Shown in pieces: positions 22,772-31,475 of a stretch of 64,000 nt of DNA. Each line of letters begins with the position of its first letter. Position 1 is the first letter of the stretch. The stretch comes from Nitrincola iocasae (GTDB lineage Bacteria; Pseudomonadota; Gammaproteobacteria; Pseudomonadales; Balneatricaceae). The notes beneath the pieces were generated by a model. It made no database searches, was not told the origin of the DNA, and saw nothing but the letters and a program-made list of their open reading frames with translations. The stretch lies in assembly GCF_008727795.1 (NCBI RefSeq), contig NZ_CP044222.1:2542001-2606000 (forward strand), given 5' to 3'. The position numbers and the translations under genes were made by a program.

Positions 22772-23650
22772 ATGATGTCAAACCTCTCGAAATTCTCAAA
22801 ACTACCTCGCGTTTATTTTATTGTTCTGTGTGTTGGCGCTTGTGCCCTGTTCTCTGTGAAATCTTCAGCACAGGTACAACTGGCAGAGGTTTATAACCAG
22901 GATAGTACCGTCACCATCAGCGACTATTTAGTCAGTGAAAAATATGATGGTGTAAGGGCTATCTGGACGGGCGAACAACTGCTGACCCGGCAAGGCAACC
23001 CGATACCAGCGCCTAATTGGTTCACCGCGCCCTTACCCGCGGTTTGGCTGGATGGTGAGTTATGGACACAACGTCAGGATTTCGAAACCCTAAGTAGCAT
23101 CGTACGCACCCAAACAGCCAACGATGACCGATGGCGCCAGGTCAGTTATATGGTTTTTGATATGCCTGATGCCCAGCTTCCCTTTGAGCAACGTTACAAA
23201 AACTATACCGACTTAATAGAACAGATAAATGCAGCGCATATCAAAGCCATACAACAGCTGCGTTTTGATTCCAATCAGGCGTTAAGTGAACATCTGCAGG
23301 CTCTTGTTGAAAGCGGCGCGGAAGGCTTGATGCTGCATTTAGCCAGCGCACACCATCGGTCCGGCAGAAGTGATGCGTTATTGAAGCTAAAGCCTTATTT
23401 TGACGCCGAAGCCGAGGTGATTGCGCATTTGCCCGGCCAAGGCAAATACACCGGCATGCTAGGCGCTCTACGAGTGCGAAATCAACAAGGCATTGAGTTT
23501 TCTGTCGGCAGTGGATTCACTGATGCCGAACGCGCCAATCCCCCGCCTATCGGCAGTACAATTACCTATAAATACCACGGCTACACCAATAATGGTCTGC
23601 CCCGCTTCACCAGTTTTTTACGGGTTCGGGGCGATAGGCAGCACGAATAA
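22772..23650 (+). CDS. ATP-dependent DNA ligase with signal peptide (LigE-type)
   Basis: Minimal ATP-dependent DNA ligase of about 292 residues. Motif I 'SEKYDGVRA' contains the adenylated Lys; later motifs include 'WLDGELW' (III), 'EGLMLHLA' (IV) and 'LLKLKPY' (V), then an OB fold. An N-terminal hydrophobic segment 'VYFIVLCVGACALF' ending 'SSAQ' indicates export, as known for LigE proteins, which seal nicks in the periplasm. I start it at 22772 (AAGGA at 22763-22767). The frame is open 41 codons further up, but a signal peptide must be N-terminal. Confidence 0.85.
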   Translation: MMSNLSKFSKLPRVYFIVLCVGACALFSVKSSAQVQLAEVYNQDSTVTISDYLVSEKYDGVRAIWTGEQLLTRQGNPIPAPNWFTAPLPAVWLDGELWTQRQDFETLSSIVRTQTANDDRWRQVSYMVFDMPDAQLPFEQRYKNYTDLIEQINAAHIKAIQQLRFDSNQALSEHLQALVESGAEGLMLHLASAHHRSGRSDALLKLKPYFDAEAEVIAHLPGQGKYTGMLGALRVRNQQGIEFSVGSGFTDAERANPPPIGSTITYKYHGYTNNGLPRFTSFLRVRGDRQHE

Positions 23651-23710
23651 GGATTCGGTATGACCCAGTGCGCTAGACATGACAGGGAAAGCAGACGTGT
23701 GAATACTTGG

Positions 23711-24478
23711 TTAATTATCATCCTCGTCAGCAAACAAATACCCGAGGATTCGCTCGGGTCCATTCAAAAATTCTTTAGTGATCAGGTAGTGATCTGTTTC
23801 GTGGTAGTCTACTTCCCGAATACCCTCTTCCTCGAACTGATACAGAGTGGCACCGGGATAGGCCAGAAGAATTGGTGAGTGGGTGGCAATCAGAAATTGT
23901 GCGTGACGCGGGACTTCAAGCTCATGAATGATTCTTAAGAACGCCAGTTGTCTTTGAGGTGACAGGGCGGCCTCTGGTTCATCAAGAATGTATAGTCCGT
24001 GTTCAAAGCGATGCTGAAATAATGCCAGGAAGGACTCGCCATGAGATTGCTGATGCAGTGATTTGCCGCCGTAAGCCATAAAATTGGAGACACTGTCGAG
24101 GTAGCTTGCGAAATTGTAAAAGCTTTCCGCACGCATAAAAAACCCTTCCGTCATTTTAGGCATCCACGAGAGCCGCAGAGCCTGTGCCAGCTCTGAGCGG
24201 TCTTCTCTCGCTTCCCGATAGTGGTCTCGGTTCCCGCCTTCTGGATTGAAACCACAGATTTCGGCGAGAGCCTCAAGAAGGGTGGATTTTCCACTGCCAT
24301 TCTCACCGACGAAGAATGTAACGGGTGTGGGTAGGTCAAGATTAATGCCATGCCGGAACGCCGGGATGTTAAACGGGAAGCGGTTACCGGTCATGGGTTC
24401 GGAGTTGCTACGTATACTGCGTAAGTAGGGTGCACCTAAACGGGAAGCACCTTTTTGCGAAATTTTTCTGGACGCCAT
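23711..24478 (-). CDS. solitary AAA/ABC-type ATPase (AAA_21/23-like)
   Basis: 255 residues. Walker A 'GENGSGKSTLLEAL', signature-like region in the middle, Walker B 'GLYILDEPEAALSPQRQ' and switch 'IATHSPI'. It resembles the compact SMC/OLD-like ATPases often found singly or with defence nucleases. No TOPRIM or partner gene is adjacent. Function unknown. Confidence 0.85.
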   Translation of the reverse strand: MASRKISQKGASRLGAPYLRSIRSNSEPMTGNRFPFNIPAFRHGINLDLPTPVTFFVGENGSGKSTLLEALAEICGFNPEGGNRDHYREAREDRSELAQALRLSWMPKMTEGFFMRAESFYNFASYLDSVSNFMAYGGKSLHQQSHGESFLALFQHRFEHGLYILDEPEAALSPQRQLAFLRIIHELEVPRHAQFLIATHSPILLAYPGATLYQFEEEGIREVDYHETDHYLITKEFLNGPERILGYLFADEDDN

Positions 24479-24565
24479 CAGTAACTCTCATTCTTCCATA
24501 GTGCTATGTACTCAATGAACTTTTACAATAGCACTCATCATCATTATTGTGGAACCACTGACTGA

Positions 24566-25483
24566 ATGAATATCTGGTTATATGTCGCAGGGTTTGTATG
24601 CCTGGCAGTATTCGTTGTTATGGCGTTACGACATCGATTTCACCAGCGTCTGCGCCAGGAACTTAGCCCCTCGCGTGAACCCGTCACCGAGTTACCCGAT
24701 CTGGTTCATCTTAATTGCCAAACAGTTCGCTTCGCCACGGAGCGAGGACGTATGCTGGAAGGCTGGTGGCTAACTGGTGAAGCGGCACAAGGCCAGGTGA
24801 TATTAACGCATGGCTGGGGTGCAAACCGGCAAGCGTTACTGCCCTTAGTGCCGATGCTAGTGGCGGCTGGTTGGAATGTACTGTTGTTTGACGTGCGAAA
24901 CCATGGCAATAGCGACGAAGATACCTTCTCTTCGATGCCACGTTTCGCAGAGGATATTGACGCGGCGATAGCCTGGTTAAACAACACCCAAGGGAAATGC
25001 CCGATTGCGTTGATCGGTCATTCGGTGGGTGCAGCGGCAACGCTACTGGCTGCCTCACGCCGTAACGACATCACAGCCGTGGTGAGTTTATCCAGCTTTG
25101 CCCATCCCGCCGATATGATGAAGCGCTGGTTAGTGGAAAAAGGCATTCCTTTTTATCCACTCGGCTGGTACGTGCTGCGCTATGTACAACGGGTTATAGG
25201 TTATCGGTTTGATTCAATCGCCCCTGTTGACACCCTGACCCGTATTCATTGCCCGGTTCTACTGGTGCATGGCGACAGGGATACCATCATCCCTTTGGAG
25301 GACGCTTATACACTGGCAAGCAAAACAAACAACGCCGTGTTACGTGTCGTTCCAGGTGGCCATGACCTGTCCCCTAGCATTGCTCAGCATGGCGACGAGT
25401 TAGTTGCATTTTTACATGATGCCTTAAAACCAGACAGCGACAGCCGTCATCAGCAGCTGCATCACCATGCAGATTATCTGTAG
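24566..25483 (+). CDS. alpha/beta hydrolase
   Basis: 305 residues with an N-terminal membrane segment (residues 3-20), oxyanion 'THGWGANRQ', nucleophile 'GHSVGAAATLL', acid 'HGDRDTIIP' and 'GGHDLSP' histidine. It is likely an inner-membrane-anchored esterase or peptidase of the YfhR/BEM46 kind. Its last 60 bp overlap the 3' end of a convergent membrane-protein gene. Confidence 0.88.
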   Translation: MNIWLYVAGFVCLAVFVVMALRHRFHQRLRQELSPSREPVTELPDLVHLNCQTVRFATERGRMLEGWWLTGEAAQGQVILTHGWGANRQALLPLVPMLVAAGWNVLLFDVRNHGNSDEDTFSSMPRFAEDIDAAIAWLNNTQGKCPIALIGHSVGAAATLLAASRRNDITAVVSLSSFAHPADMMKRWLVEKGIPFYPLGWYVLRYVQRVIGYRFDSIAPVDTLTRIHCPVLLVHGDRDTIIPLEDAYTLASKTNNAVLRVVPGGHDLSPSIAQHGDELVAFLHDALKPDSDSRHQQLHHHADYL

Positions 25484-25864
25484 ACGCAACAGTCGTAGGG
25501 CGCCAGCGCGCCGGTTGCTCAGGTCTGTTTCGATATCTGTTGCAGCTACACGTCGACCCACCTGCTTATCAAAGGCGTTCAGGTCCGCCTTGGGATCGGC
25601 ACCTCCGTGCCAGCGATTGGCCCAGGTGCGGAAGATATTGGCATCGAACCTTACCCGCAAAGCAAAGTAAACCTGCAGGAGTGCCATAACCATTGCTGCC
25701 AATAGCAGAGGATGACTCACCGAGTGCCCTAGTAGCCATAGCAGCAGCCCCAGCATCAATAAGGCAACACTGATCTGGGCTATATAAGAGCCGATATTGA
25801 GCAGGCTTGCGGTAACGGCGGCTGTAGCTGCCAGGGCACTGAGCTCTTGTTCAGGCGGGGTCAT
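25424..25864 (-). CDS. small membrane protein, third gene of the ynb-like operon
   Basis: 146 residues with hydrophobic segments near 25-50, 52-68 and at the C-terminus. No family recognised. Its start overlaps the upstream phosphatase gene by 14 bp, so it belongs to that operon. Its 3' end overlaps the convergent hydrolase by 60 bp. Confidence 0.7.
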   Translation of the reverse strand: MTPPEQELSALAATAAVTASLLNIGSYIAQISVALLMLGLLLWLLGHSVSHPLLLAAMVMALLQVYFALRVRFDANIFRTWANRWHGGADPKADLNAFDKQVGRRVAATDIETDLSNRRAGALRLLRLQIICMVMQLLMTAVAVWF

Positions 25865-27188
25865 GGTTAGGTGCCATCAATATAAGTGCCTTCAATACCT
25901 GACGATGTGTTTCCTTAAAGACGACCTGTGGACGACCTGCTTTAATCATCCTTATCGTGTTGTTGACGCTATCGGCCCGACCGCTGAGTAACAACCAAGC
26001 TGCTACAGTTAAGGCACTGCGAGAGTAACCCAGAGCACAACAGACGAGGATACGAGCTCCGTTTTGGTGAGCTGTTTCCAGTGTATCTGCCGCCTGTTTG
26101 AGCGTGTTTACATCAGGCACAGTCAGATCGAGCATCGGAACACTGTAGCGCTGGGTAGCCGTGCGTGGTGAGTCGAACTCGGCGGTCAAATCCACGAGGG
26201 CATCAAAACCACCTCGACTCAGTTCAGACGCCGTTGGCATGCGACCCAGCCAGACTTTATCGGTGATTTGATTGGCTGCCGGCTGCTGGCGTGTCCAGAG
26301 ACGACTATTGATCCAAGCCCCCAGCCGATAGGGAGCCAGTAGCCAGCGTACAGCAACAGCTTGCTGCCCATCCTGCTTCTGGAAGCCTGCCGCACCGGCC
26401 CAGGCGTAATTGATAGCAACCAGAGTCAGCGCAGCGGCAGGCCACATGGCCAGCAGTGCCCATCCACCCAGCATGGCGATCAAGGTACAAATGACTGCAC
26501 CAAGCAGATAGCTGAGAGCAAGCTGCGGATGGCTGCGGTGCGCACCCTTGCGGATAAGGAGTGGCGAGTCACCCCTATCAGGCCACAACCACAGGCAGAT
26601 AAACCCGACAAGCAAGCCAGTCGGCACATCAATGAAGTGGTGCTGCCAGGTGGTAAGCACTGAGACAGCCACCAACACAGCCCAGCTATGCCAAACCCAT
26701 CGCCTCCCAGGACTAGCCCGCCTCACCAGCGTCCACCAGATGATGACCAGCAGGCTGATATGCAGTGAAGGGGCCTGATTGTAGGGTAGATCGAAACCAG
26801 CCAGGAGATCGAAAAGCGTACCGAACATGCCGGTCGTTTCAGGTTTCTCACCGGAGAAACGTAGCGGGAAAAGGATAAAACAGCTCACAGAAATCAACTG
26901 TGCCGTTAATAGCCGCAAGCCGTGGTGATTTACCTCTCGCGGACTGCGACAAACCAGAAAAGAGAAGCCATACATAAGGTCGATGGACCAATAGGGCAAG
27001 ATAGTCCAGGGAAGAAAAGGGATCACCCATTCCCAGGCAAAGACAATACTCTCAGTCACCCCACGACTGGCAGCCCATTGATTGCTCCAGCCGTAGCTCA
27101 GAAAAAACAGCGGCGCCAGCAGAACCAGCCAGGCGAGACTGTGTTTCAGCCGAATCGACTCGCGAACAGGCGTAGCAACCGTATTCAT
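25851..27188 (-). CDS. PAP2-like / dual-specificity phosphatase fusion (YnbD-like)
   Basis: 445 residues. The first ~290 are multi-spanning and carry the lipid-phosphatase pattern 'NQAPSLHISLL' ... 'QHHFIDVPTG'. The C-terminal ~150 form a dual-specificity phosphatase with 'LVCCALGYSRSAL' (C-x5-R). I start at ATG 27188, which overlaps the upstream stop (ATGA), although the frame is open 14 codons further. It resembles E. coli YnbD. Membrane lipid or head-group dephosphorylation is inferred. Confidence 0.85.
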   Translation of the reverse strand: MNTVATPVRESIRLKHSLAWLVLLAPLFFLSYGWSNQWAASRGVTESIVFAWEWVIPFLPWTILPYWSIDLMYGFSFLVCRSPREVNHHGLRLLTAQLISVSCFILFPLRFSGEKPETTGMFGTLFDLLAGFDLPYNQAPSLHISLLVIIWWTLVRRASPGRRWVWHSWAVLVAVSVLTTWQHHFIDVPTGLLVGFICLWLWPDRGDSPLLIRKGAHRSHPQLALSYLLGAVICTLIAMLGGWALLAMWPAAALTLVAINYAWAGAAGFQKQDGQQAVAVRWLLAPYRLGAWINSRLWTRQQPAANQITDKVWLGRMPTASELSRGGFDALVDLTAEFDSPRTATQRYSVPMLDLTVPDVNTLKQAADTLETAHQNGARILVCCALGYSRSALTVAAWLLLSGRADSVNNTIRMIKAGRPQVVFKETHRQVLKALILMAPNHDPA

Positions 27189-28948
27189 ACTAGCTTGCGT
27201 CGTGCAATCGATACGGTAAAGATGCCCCACTCGTCAATACGCTGTTCAATTTTTACAAAACCGGCCTGACGTACTAACTGATCCATTTCTGCTTGAGTAC
27301 GGCGACGCATAACCCAGGCATCACCATCACGATGACTGGTGAGAGCCCGCGCAATCATCTCCAGTTGTGGATGCCAGGGCTGACCTGTGTAGATAAGATA
27401 ACCACCCTCTTCGATGGCTTGTGCCATGCCTGCCAGGGAAGCCCGCACCATATCGTTATCCGGGAACAACTCATACAGGCCTGAGACGATGCCTAGTGTG
27501 GTTCCCGGCTGTGCATTGGCAACAGACTCGGTGTTAAAGGCATCACCTTTCTCAAAGCGAATCCAGTTTGACAAGCCTCGTTCTTCGATCAGCCGTCCGC
27601 CATCACGCACGTTGATATCTGAATAGTCCCGTAACAACACGCTGTCGGATGTATCGGTCTCATGGGTTAGCGCATCAAGTACATAGCGGCCATGGCCAGC
27701 GGCGATATCGAGCACTTTAACCGGCTTGCCTTCCTCGCGCAGCTTAGCTCTGACCTGACGCAACAGCGCTTCCATGTTCACCTTGCGCTGGCGAATGCCA
27801 CGCCAGCCAATGGCATTCAGATAGTTCTTATCCACCAGGCGGCCAATAAAGCCAATCCCACCAGGCTGGTTTCGATATACATAATCAAGCGAACTACCCG
27901 AGTCGAACCCAGTGCGATAGCCCAGAGCGATACCGTCTGAAACCATGCCTGACCAATGCAGTCCTTGGCGGTAACGCTTCCACCACCAGTTCTTAAAACT
28001 CCCTTTGGGTAACGGTGCAGAGAGTTGCTGGGACTCTTCAAAGGTATAACCCTGGCGGTCAGCCTGTGTCAGGTCTACCACAGGTGCAGGCTCATCGAAC
28101 TGACGCTGTATGAACTGACGAATCAGCGCCACAGCCTGGTCACGGTCCGCCTCGCCCAGCGTGTCATGGTAGAAACCTTCAAGTAGATGCATTTCCTTGA
28201 CAGAGGAGCCGAGCTTATTGAAAAAATCGATCTGTGGCTGCTGCTCAACCACCCAGTCTGAACCCGAGATCAGCAGTTGTGTGGGTAGGGTGATGGCTGC
28301 AGCATCAGCAACGATACGCTCTGCTGCCTCGTAGAGACCAAGCAGGATGTTCACTGATATCGCCCGGGCTATCAGCGGATCATTATCGAAACTGGCCTGA
28401 CGTTCCGGGTCATGCGTAAGGAGTTTTGACTTGACATAGCTGTTGACGAAAAAGTTACCGCGTATTTTCTGCAGCAGTTTGAGGCCCGGCCGTGCAAAGG
28501 GCACATAGAGTTTCACCTTGAAAGCGGGTGAAGCCAATACCAACGCCCGTACTTGCGGTGCATAATCGTGCGCCCAGGTGGAAACCAGTACCGCTCCCAC
28601 GCTCTGCGCCAGTATGACCATATCTCCCTGATCAATGCCATGGGTCGCCTGGATATGGTCAATGAAGGTTTGCACATCACGTACTGAGGTACCGTAACTC
28701 GGGGAAAAACCACGTTCACCCGGCGAATGACCATGGCCACGAGCATCCCAGGCAAAGATATCGAAATCGTCTAGAGCAAGTTCTTCAACCAGATGCGCCA
28801 TGCGACCGGAATGTTCATGGCCGCGGTGAAACATAACTATTGCGCCCCGCCGCACCCCAATGGCAGGCCAATGACGGTAGAAAAGCTCAACACCGTCGTG
28901 TGTGCTGAAGTAATTTTCGCTGGTGATGGGATTTTTCAACATATCCAT
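27185..28948 (-). CDS. hydrolase / SAM-methyltransferase fusion (YnbC-like)
   Basis: 587 residues. N-terminal ~300: lysophospholipase-like alpha/beta hydrolase with 'MFHRGHEHSGR' and nucleophile 'LAQSVGAVLVS' (A-Q-S-V-G, a variant of GxSxG). C-terminal ~280: class I methyltransferase with 'VLDIAAGHGRYVLDAL'. The architecture equals E. coli YnbC, whose operon also contains the YnbD-like phosphatase. The YnbA/YnbB CDP-alcohol genes are absent from this window. Coupled by ATGA to the next gene. Confidence 0.88.
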   Translation of the reverse strand: MDMLKNPITSENYFSTHDGVELFYRHWPAIGVRRGAIVMFHRGHEHSGRMAHLVEELALDDFDIFAWDARGHGHSPGERGFSPSYGTSVRDVQTFIDHIQATHGIDQGDMVILAQSVGAVLVSTWAHDYAPQVRALVLASPAFKVKLYVPFARPGLKLLQKIRGNFFVNSYVKSKLLTHDPERQASFDNDPLIARAISVNILLGLYEAAERIVADAAAITLPTQLLISGSDWVVEQQPQIDFFNKLGSSVKEMHLLEGFYHDTLGEADRDQAVALIRQFIQRQFDEPAPVVDLTQADRQGYTFEESQQLSAPLPKGSFKNWWWKRYRQGLHWSGMVSDGIALGYRTGFDSGSSLDYVYRNQPGGIGFIGRLVDKNYLNAIGWRGIRQRKVNMEALLRQVRAKLREEGKPVKVLDIAAGHGRYVLDALTHETDTSDSVLLRDYSDINVRDGGRLIEERGLSNWIRFEKGDAFNTESVANAQPGTTLGIVSGLYELFPDNDMVRASLAGMAQAIEEGGYLIYTGQPWHPQLEMIARALTSHRDGDAWVMRRRTQAEMDQLVRQAGFVKIEQRIDEWGIFTVSIARRKLV

Positions 28949-29107
28949 GGTATTTCATCCTTTTTGTTTGAGGCTTAGGGTTCCACTCAATGCCTCTTTT
29001 GCCCTTGGGGCGCACTCTTTTCAAGGTGGTGAATCATGCATTGCAAATATACGTTGGATTTGCCTCAGAGGGCAAACCCATTCAGTTTTTAAAGCATGAC
29101 CCAAATC

Positions 29108-29129
29108 AAAACCTATTGAGCTGACTCAT
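29108..29129. repeat. 22-bp intergenic repeat, copy 2
   Basis: Matches 18437-18458 at 21/22 positions. It lies in the 301-bp gap between the ynbC-like gene and the chemoreceptor gene, which otherwise shows only promoter-like elements. Confidence 0.6.
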
Positions 29130-29147
29130 ACTGTTCTGAATTAATCC

Positions 29148-29209
29148 TAAAGTTTCACGATAAATCGACTTTAGTACAGGTCTAATTTGTATCTTTACAG
29201 CTGTATAAT
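29148..29209 (+). promoter_or_regulatory. promoter region of the chemoreceptor gene
   Basis: TAAAGTTT at 29148-29155 equals the FliA (sigma-28) -35 consensus, but the sequence at the right distance (GACTTTAG, 29167-29174) matches the -10 only half. Further down a perfect TATAAT sits at 29204-29209 without a clear -35. Either element could drive the gene. Confidence 0.35.
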
Positions 29210-29249
29210 AAAAAATCGAGTTTACGCTCATTTTTGAGGATTAAAGATC

Positions 29250-31415
29250 ATGCTGCGTTCAATAAAAGCAAAAATAGCGGTTTCAGCTGCAATTGGTGTA
29301 CTGGTAACAGTTTTCTTACTGATTATATTTAGCGTTTACTCATCAAGGCAATCTAGCTCCTTAGTTAGAATTGAAGTATCAGACCTTGTCACCAAAATAA
29401 CTCTCGAAAAAATGATGAGCATCGCAGCTGATTCATCAAAAAATATTGCCAGAAAACTAGAGAAGGGTCTTCAGGCTGCAGAAACTCTATCGAACGCTGC
29501 ATCTGGATTGAAAGCATCCCAAACTGGGCAGACATCAGTAAATATAGACAGAGCAACCTTCAACACTATTTTGCAAAATGTGCTTGATGCGGACAAGGAT
29601 CTTAACGGTGTTTACAGTGCTTGGGAGCCGAATGCATTTGACAATCTAGACGCGAGTAATGCCAACGGACAATATGGCAACAACCCCGACACAGGGCGGT
29701 TCACCCCTTACTGGGTTCGTGATGCCAGCGGGAGAGTCGATGTGCAACCCCTGGTTGAATATGATTCGTTGGAGGCTCACCCTAACGGTGTGAAGAAAGG
29801 TGCCTGGTTTCAGGTTCCTAAATCTACGTCACAACCCACAGTTACAGCCCCTTTACCTTATGTTGTGCAAGGACGGAATGTATGGTTAGCCACACTGTCT
29901 TCTCCCATCATGGTAAATGATAGATTTGTAGGCGTTACCGGTACGGATTATGATCTGGATTTTGTTCAGAACCTAAGCAAAAGTGTGGCGGAATCGATCT
30001 ATAAAGATGCGGCCATCGTTCGCATAATCACCTCAGATGGCTTATATATAGCCGATAGCGGAAACGCAAATAACATCGGTCAATCCATTCAAGGGACCTC
30101 TTCTGAATTTGGTCAGAAAATCGTCGATCAAATCAAACTTGGCGATATCGGTTACTTTATTGATGAAGCTAATAATACCGTTAACGTTATTGCGCCCATT
30201 ATGCTGGGAAATACCAATATAAGTTGGGGGGTAGCTATCACACTTGATAAAGCACTGGTATTGAGTGAGGTTGAAGATATAACAACCAAGATTGACAGCC
30301 AAAATAAAAATGATGCTATATGGCAAATTGTCATTGGCATAGTTCTGTCTGTCTTGGCTGTATTGGGCATGTTTATATTGGCAAGGAACATGAGCAAACC
30401 GATAATGAATGCCGTAGATATGGCTAAAGAAATTTCCAAAGGACGCTTCGATAGACGATTGAATTACTCCAAAGAAGATGAAGTGGGTCAACTGTCTTTA
30501 GCCCTCGACAATATGGCAAATATTCTTAAATCTCATGCTGATGTTGCAGAAAAAATTGCCAGCGGTAATCTCAACCAGACAGTCACTATGGCCGGAGCTG
30601 ATGACCAGCTTGGTCTTGCCCTCAAAAAAATGCTGGATGACTTGAATCAACTGGTCAGTGAGATTAAAACTCGGGCGGACATTATTGGTAGTAACTCTGA
30701 TACGGTTTCGGTCATGAGCGATGATTTGTCTAATGGAGCTACAGATTCTGCAGCCTCAGTAACCGAGATAAGTGCATCTATCGCTCAAATCGCAACCCAA
30801 ATCAGGCAAACCGCCAGTAACGCTGAAAAAGCCAGCGGTCTCTCTCTTGCAAGTGCGGACTCGGCGGGTGATGGCAATAATCTGATGGAAGAACTACAAG
30901 TTGCCATGAGTGAAATTGAGATGGCTGGCAACGATATTAATGAATTCATTAGAGTCATTCAATCTATAGCAGAACAAACCAATCTGCTGGCACTCAATGC
31001 AGCCATTGAGGCAGCCAGAGCAGGCGAGCAAGGACGAGGGTTTGCAGTTGTCGCTGACGAGGTTCGTCAGCTAGCGTCAAGAAGTGCAGAAGCAGTTAAA
31101 CAAACATCCCTTCTGGTAAGTGCTTCGAACGAAAAAACCCACAAAGGTATAGCCTTATCAGCTCAAACGGCTGAGGCACTGCAAAAGATTGTCCAAAACA
31201 CGCATGATGCAGCGGCCTTGGTCAGAGAAATCTCTTCTGCATCAATACAACAGTCTACCGGCGCAGAACAGGTAGGCATTGCGATACAGCAGATTGACGA
31301 GGTTTCACATCGTAATAGTCAAACGTCTGAGAAATGCGCTATAGCATCCAACGAACTGGCTCAGGAGGCTGCAAAACTTACCTCACTCGTAGGTCGCTTT
31401 AACCTTAAGAAATAA
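29250..31415 (+). CDS. methyl-accepting chemotaxis protein with Cache-type sensor
   Basis: 721 residues. Membrane segment near 10-30, periplasmic double-Cache-like sensor about 35-345 ('GVYSAWEPNAFDN', 'YPYW'-like 'FTPYWVRD'), second membrane segment about 360-380, HAMP about 380-435, then the signalling domain with the hairpin tip 'EQTNLLALNAAIEAARAGE'. No C-terminal NWETF pentapeptide. It senses a periplasmic small molecule and signals to CheA/CheW. Single gene; ligand unknown. Confidence 0.93.
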   Translation: MLRSIKAKIAVSAAIGVLVTVFLLIIFSVYSSRQSSSLVRIEVSDLVTKITLEKMMSIAADSSKNIARKLEKGLQAAETLSNAASGLKASQTGQTSVNIDRATFNTILQNVLDADKDLNGVYSAWEPNAFDNLDASNANGQYGNNPDTGRFTPYWVRDASGRVDVQPLVEYDSLEAHPNGVKKGAWFQVPKSTSQPTVTAPLPYVVQGRNVWLATLSSPIMVNDRFVGVTGTDYDLDFVQNLSKSVAESIYKDAAIVRIITSDGLYIADSGNANNIGQSIQGTSSEFGQKIVDQIKLGDIGYFIDEANNTVNVIAPIMLGNTNISWGVAITLDKALVLSEVEDITTKIDSQNKNDAIWQIVIGIVLSVLAVLGMFILARNMSKPIMNAVDMAKEISKGRFDRRLNYSKEDEVGQLSLALDNMANILKSHADVAEKIASGNLNQTVTMAGADDQLGLALKKMLDDLNQLVSEIKTRADIIGSNSDTVSVMSDDLSNGATDSAASVTEISASIAQIATQIRQTASNAEKASGLSLASADSAGDGNNLMEELQVAMSEIEMAGNDINEFIRVIQSIAEQTNLLALNAAIEAARAGEQGRGFAVVADEVRQLASRSAEAVKQTSLLVSASNEKTHKGIALSAQTAEALQKIVQNTHDAAALVREISSASIQQSTGAEQVGIAIQQIDEVSHRNSQTSEKCAIASNELAQEAAKLTSLVGRFNLKK

Positions 31416-31475
31416 TGAGCCGGATTTAAGCATTATCAAGCGCGCTATGGATGGCGCTAAACCCTAAGGGTACAA

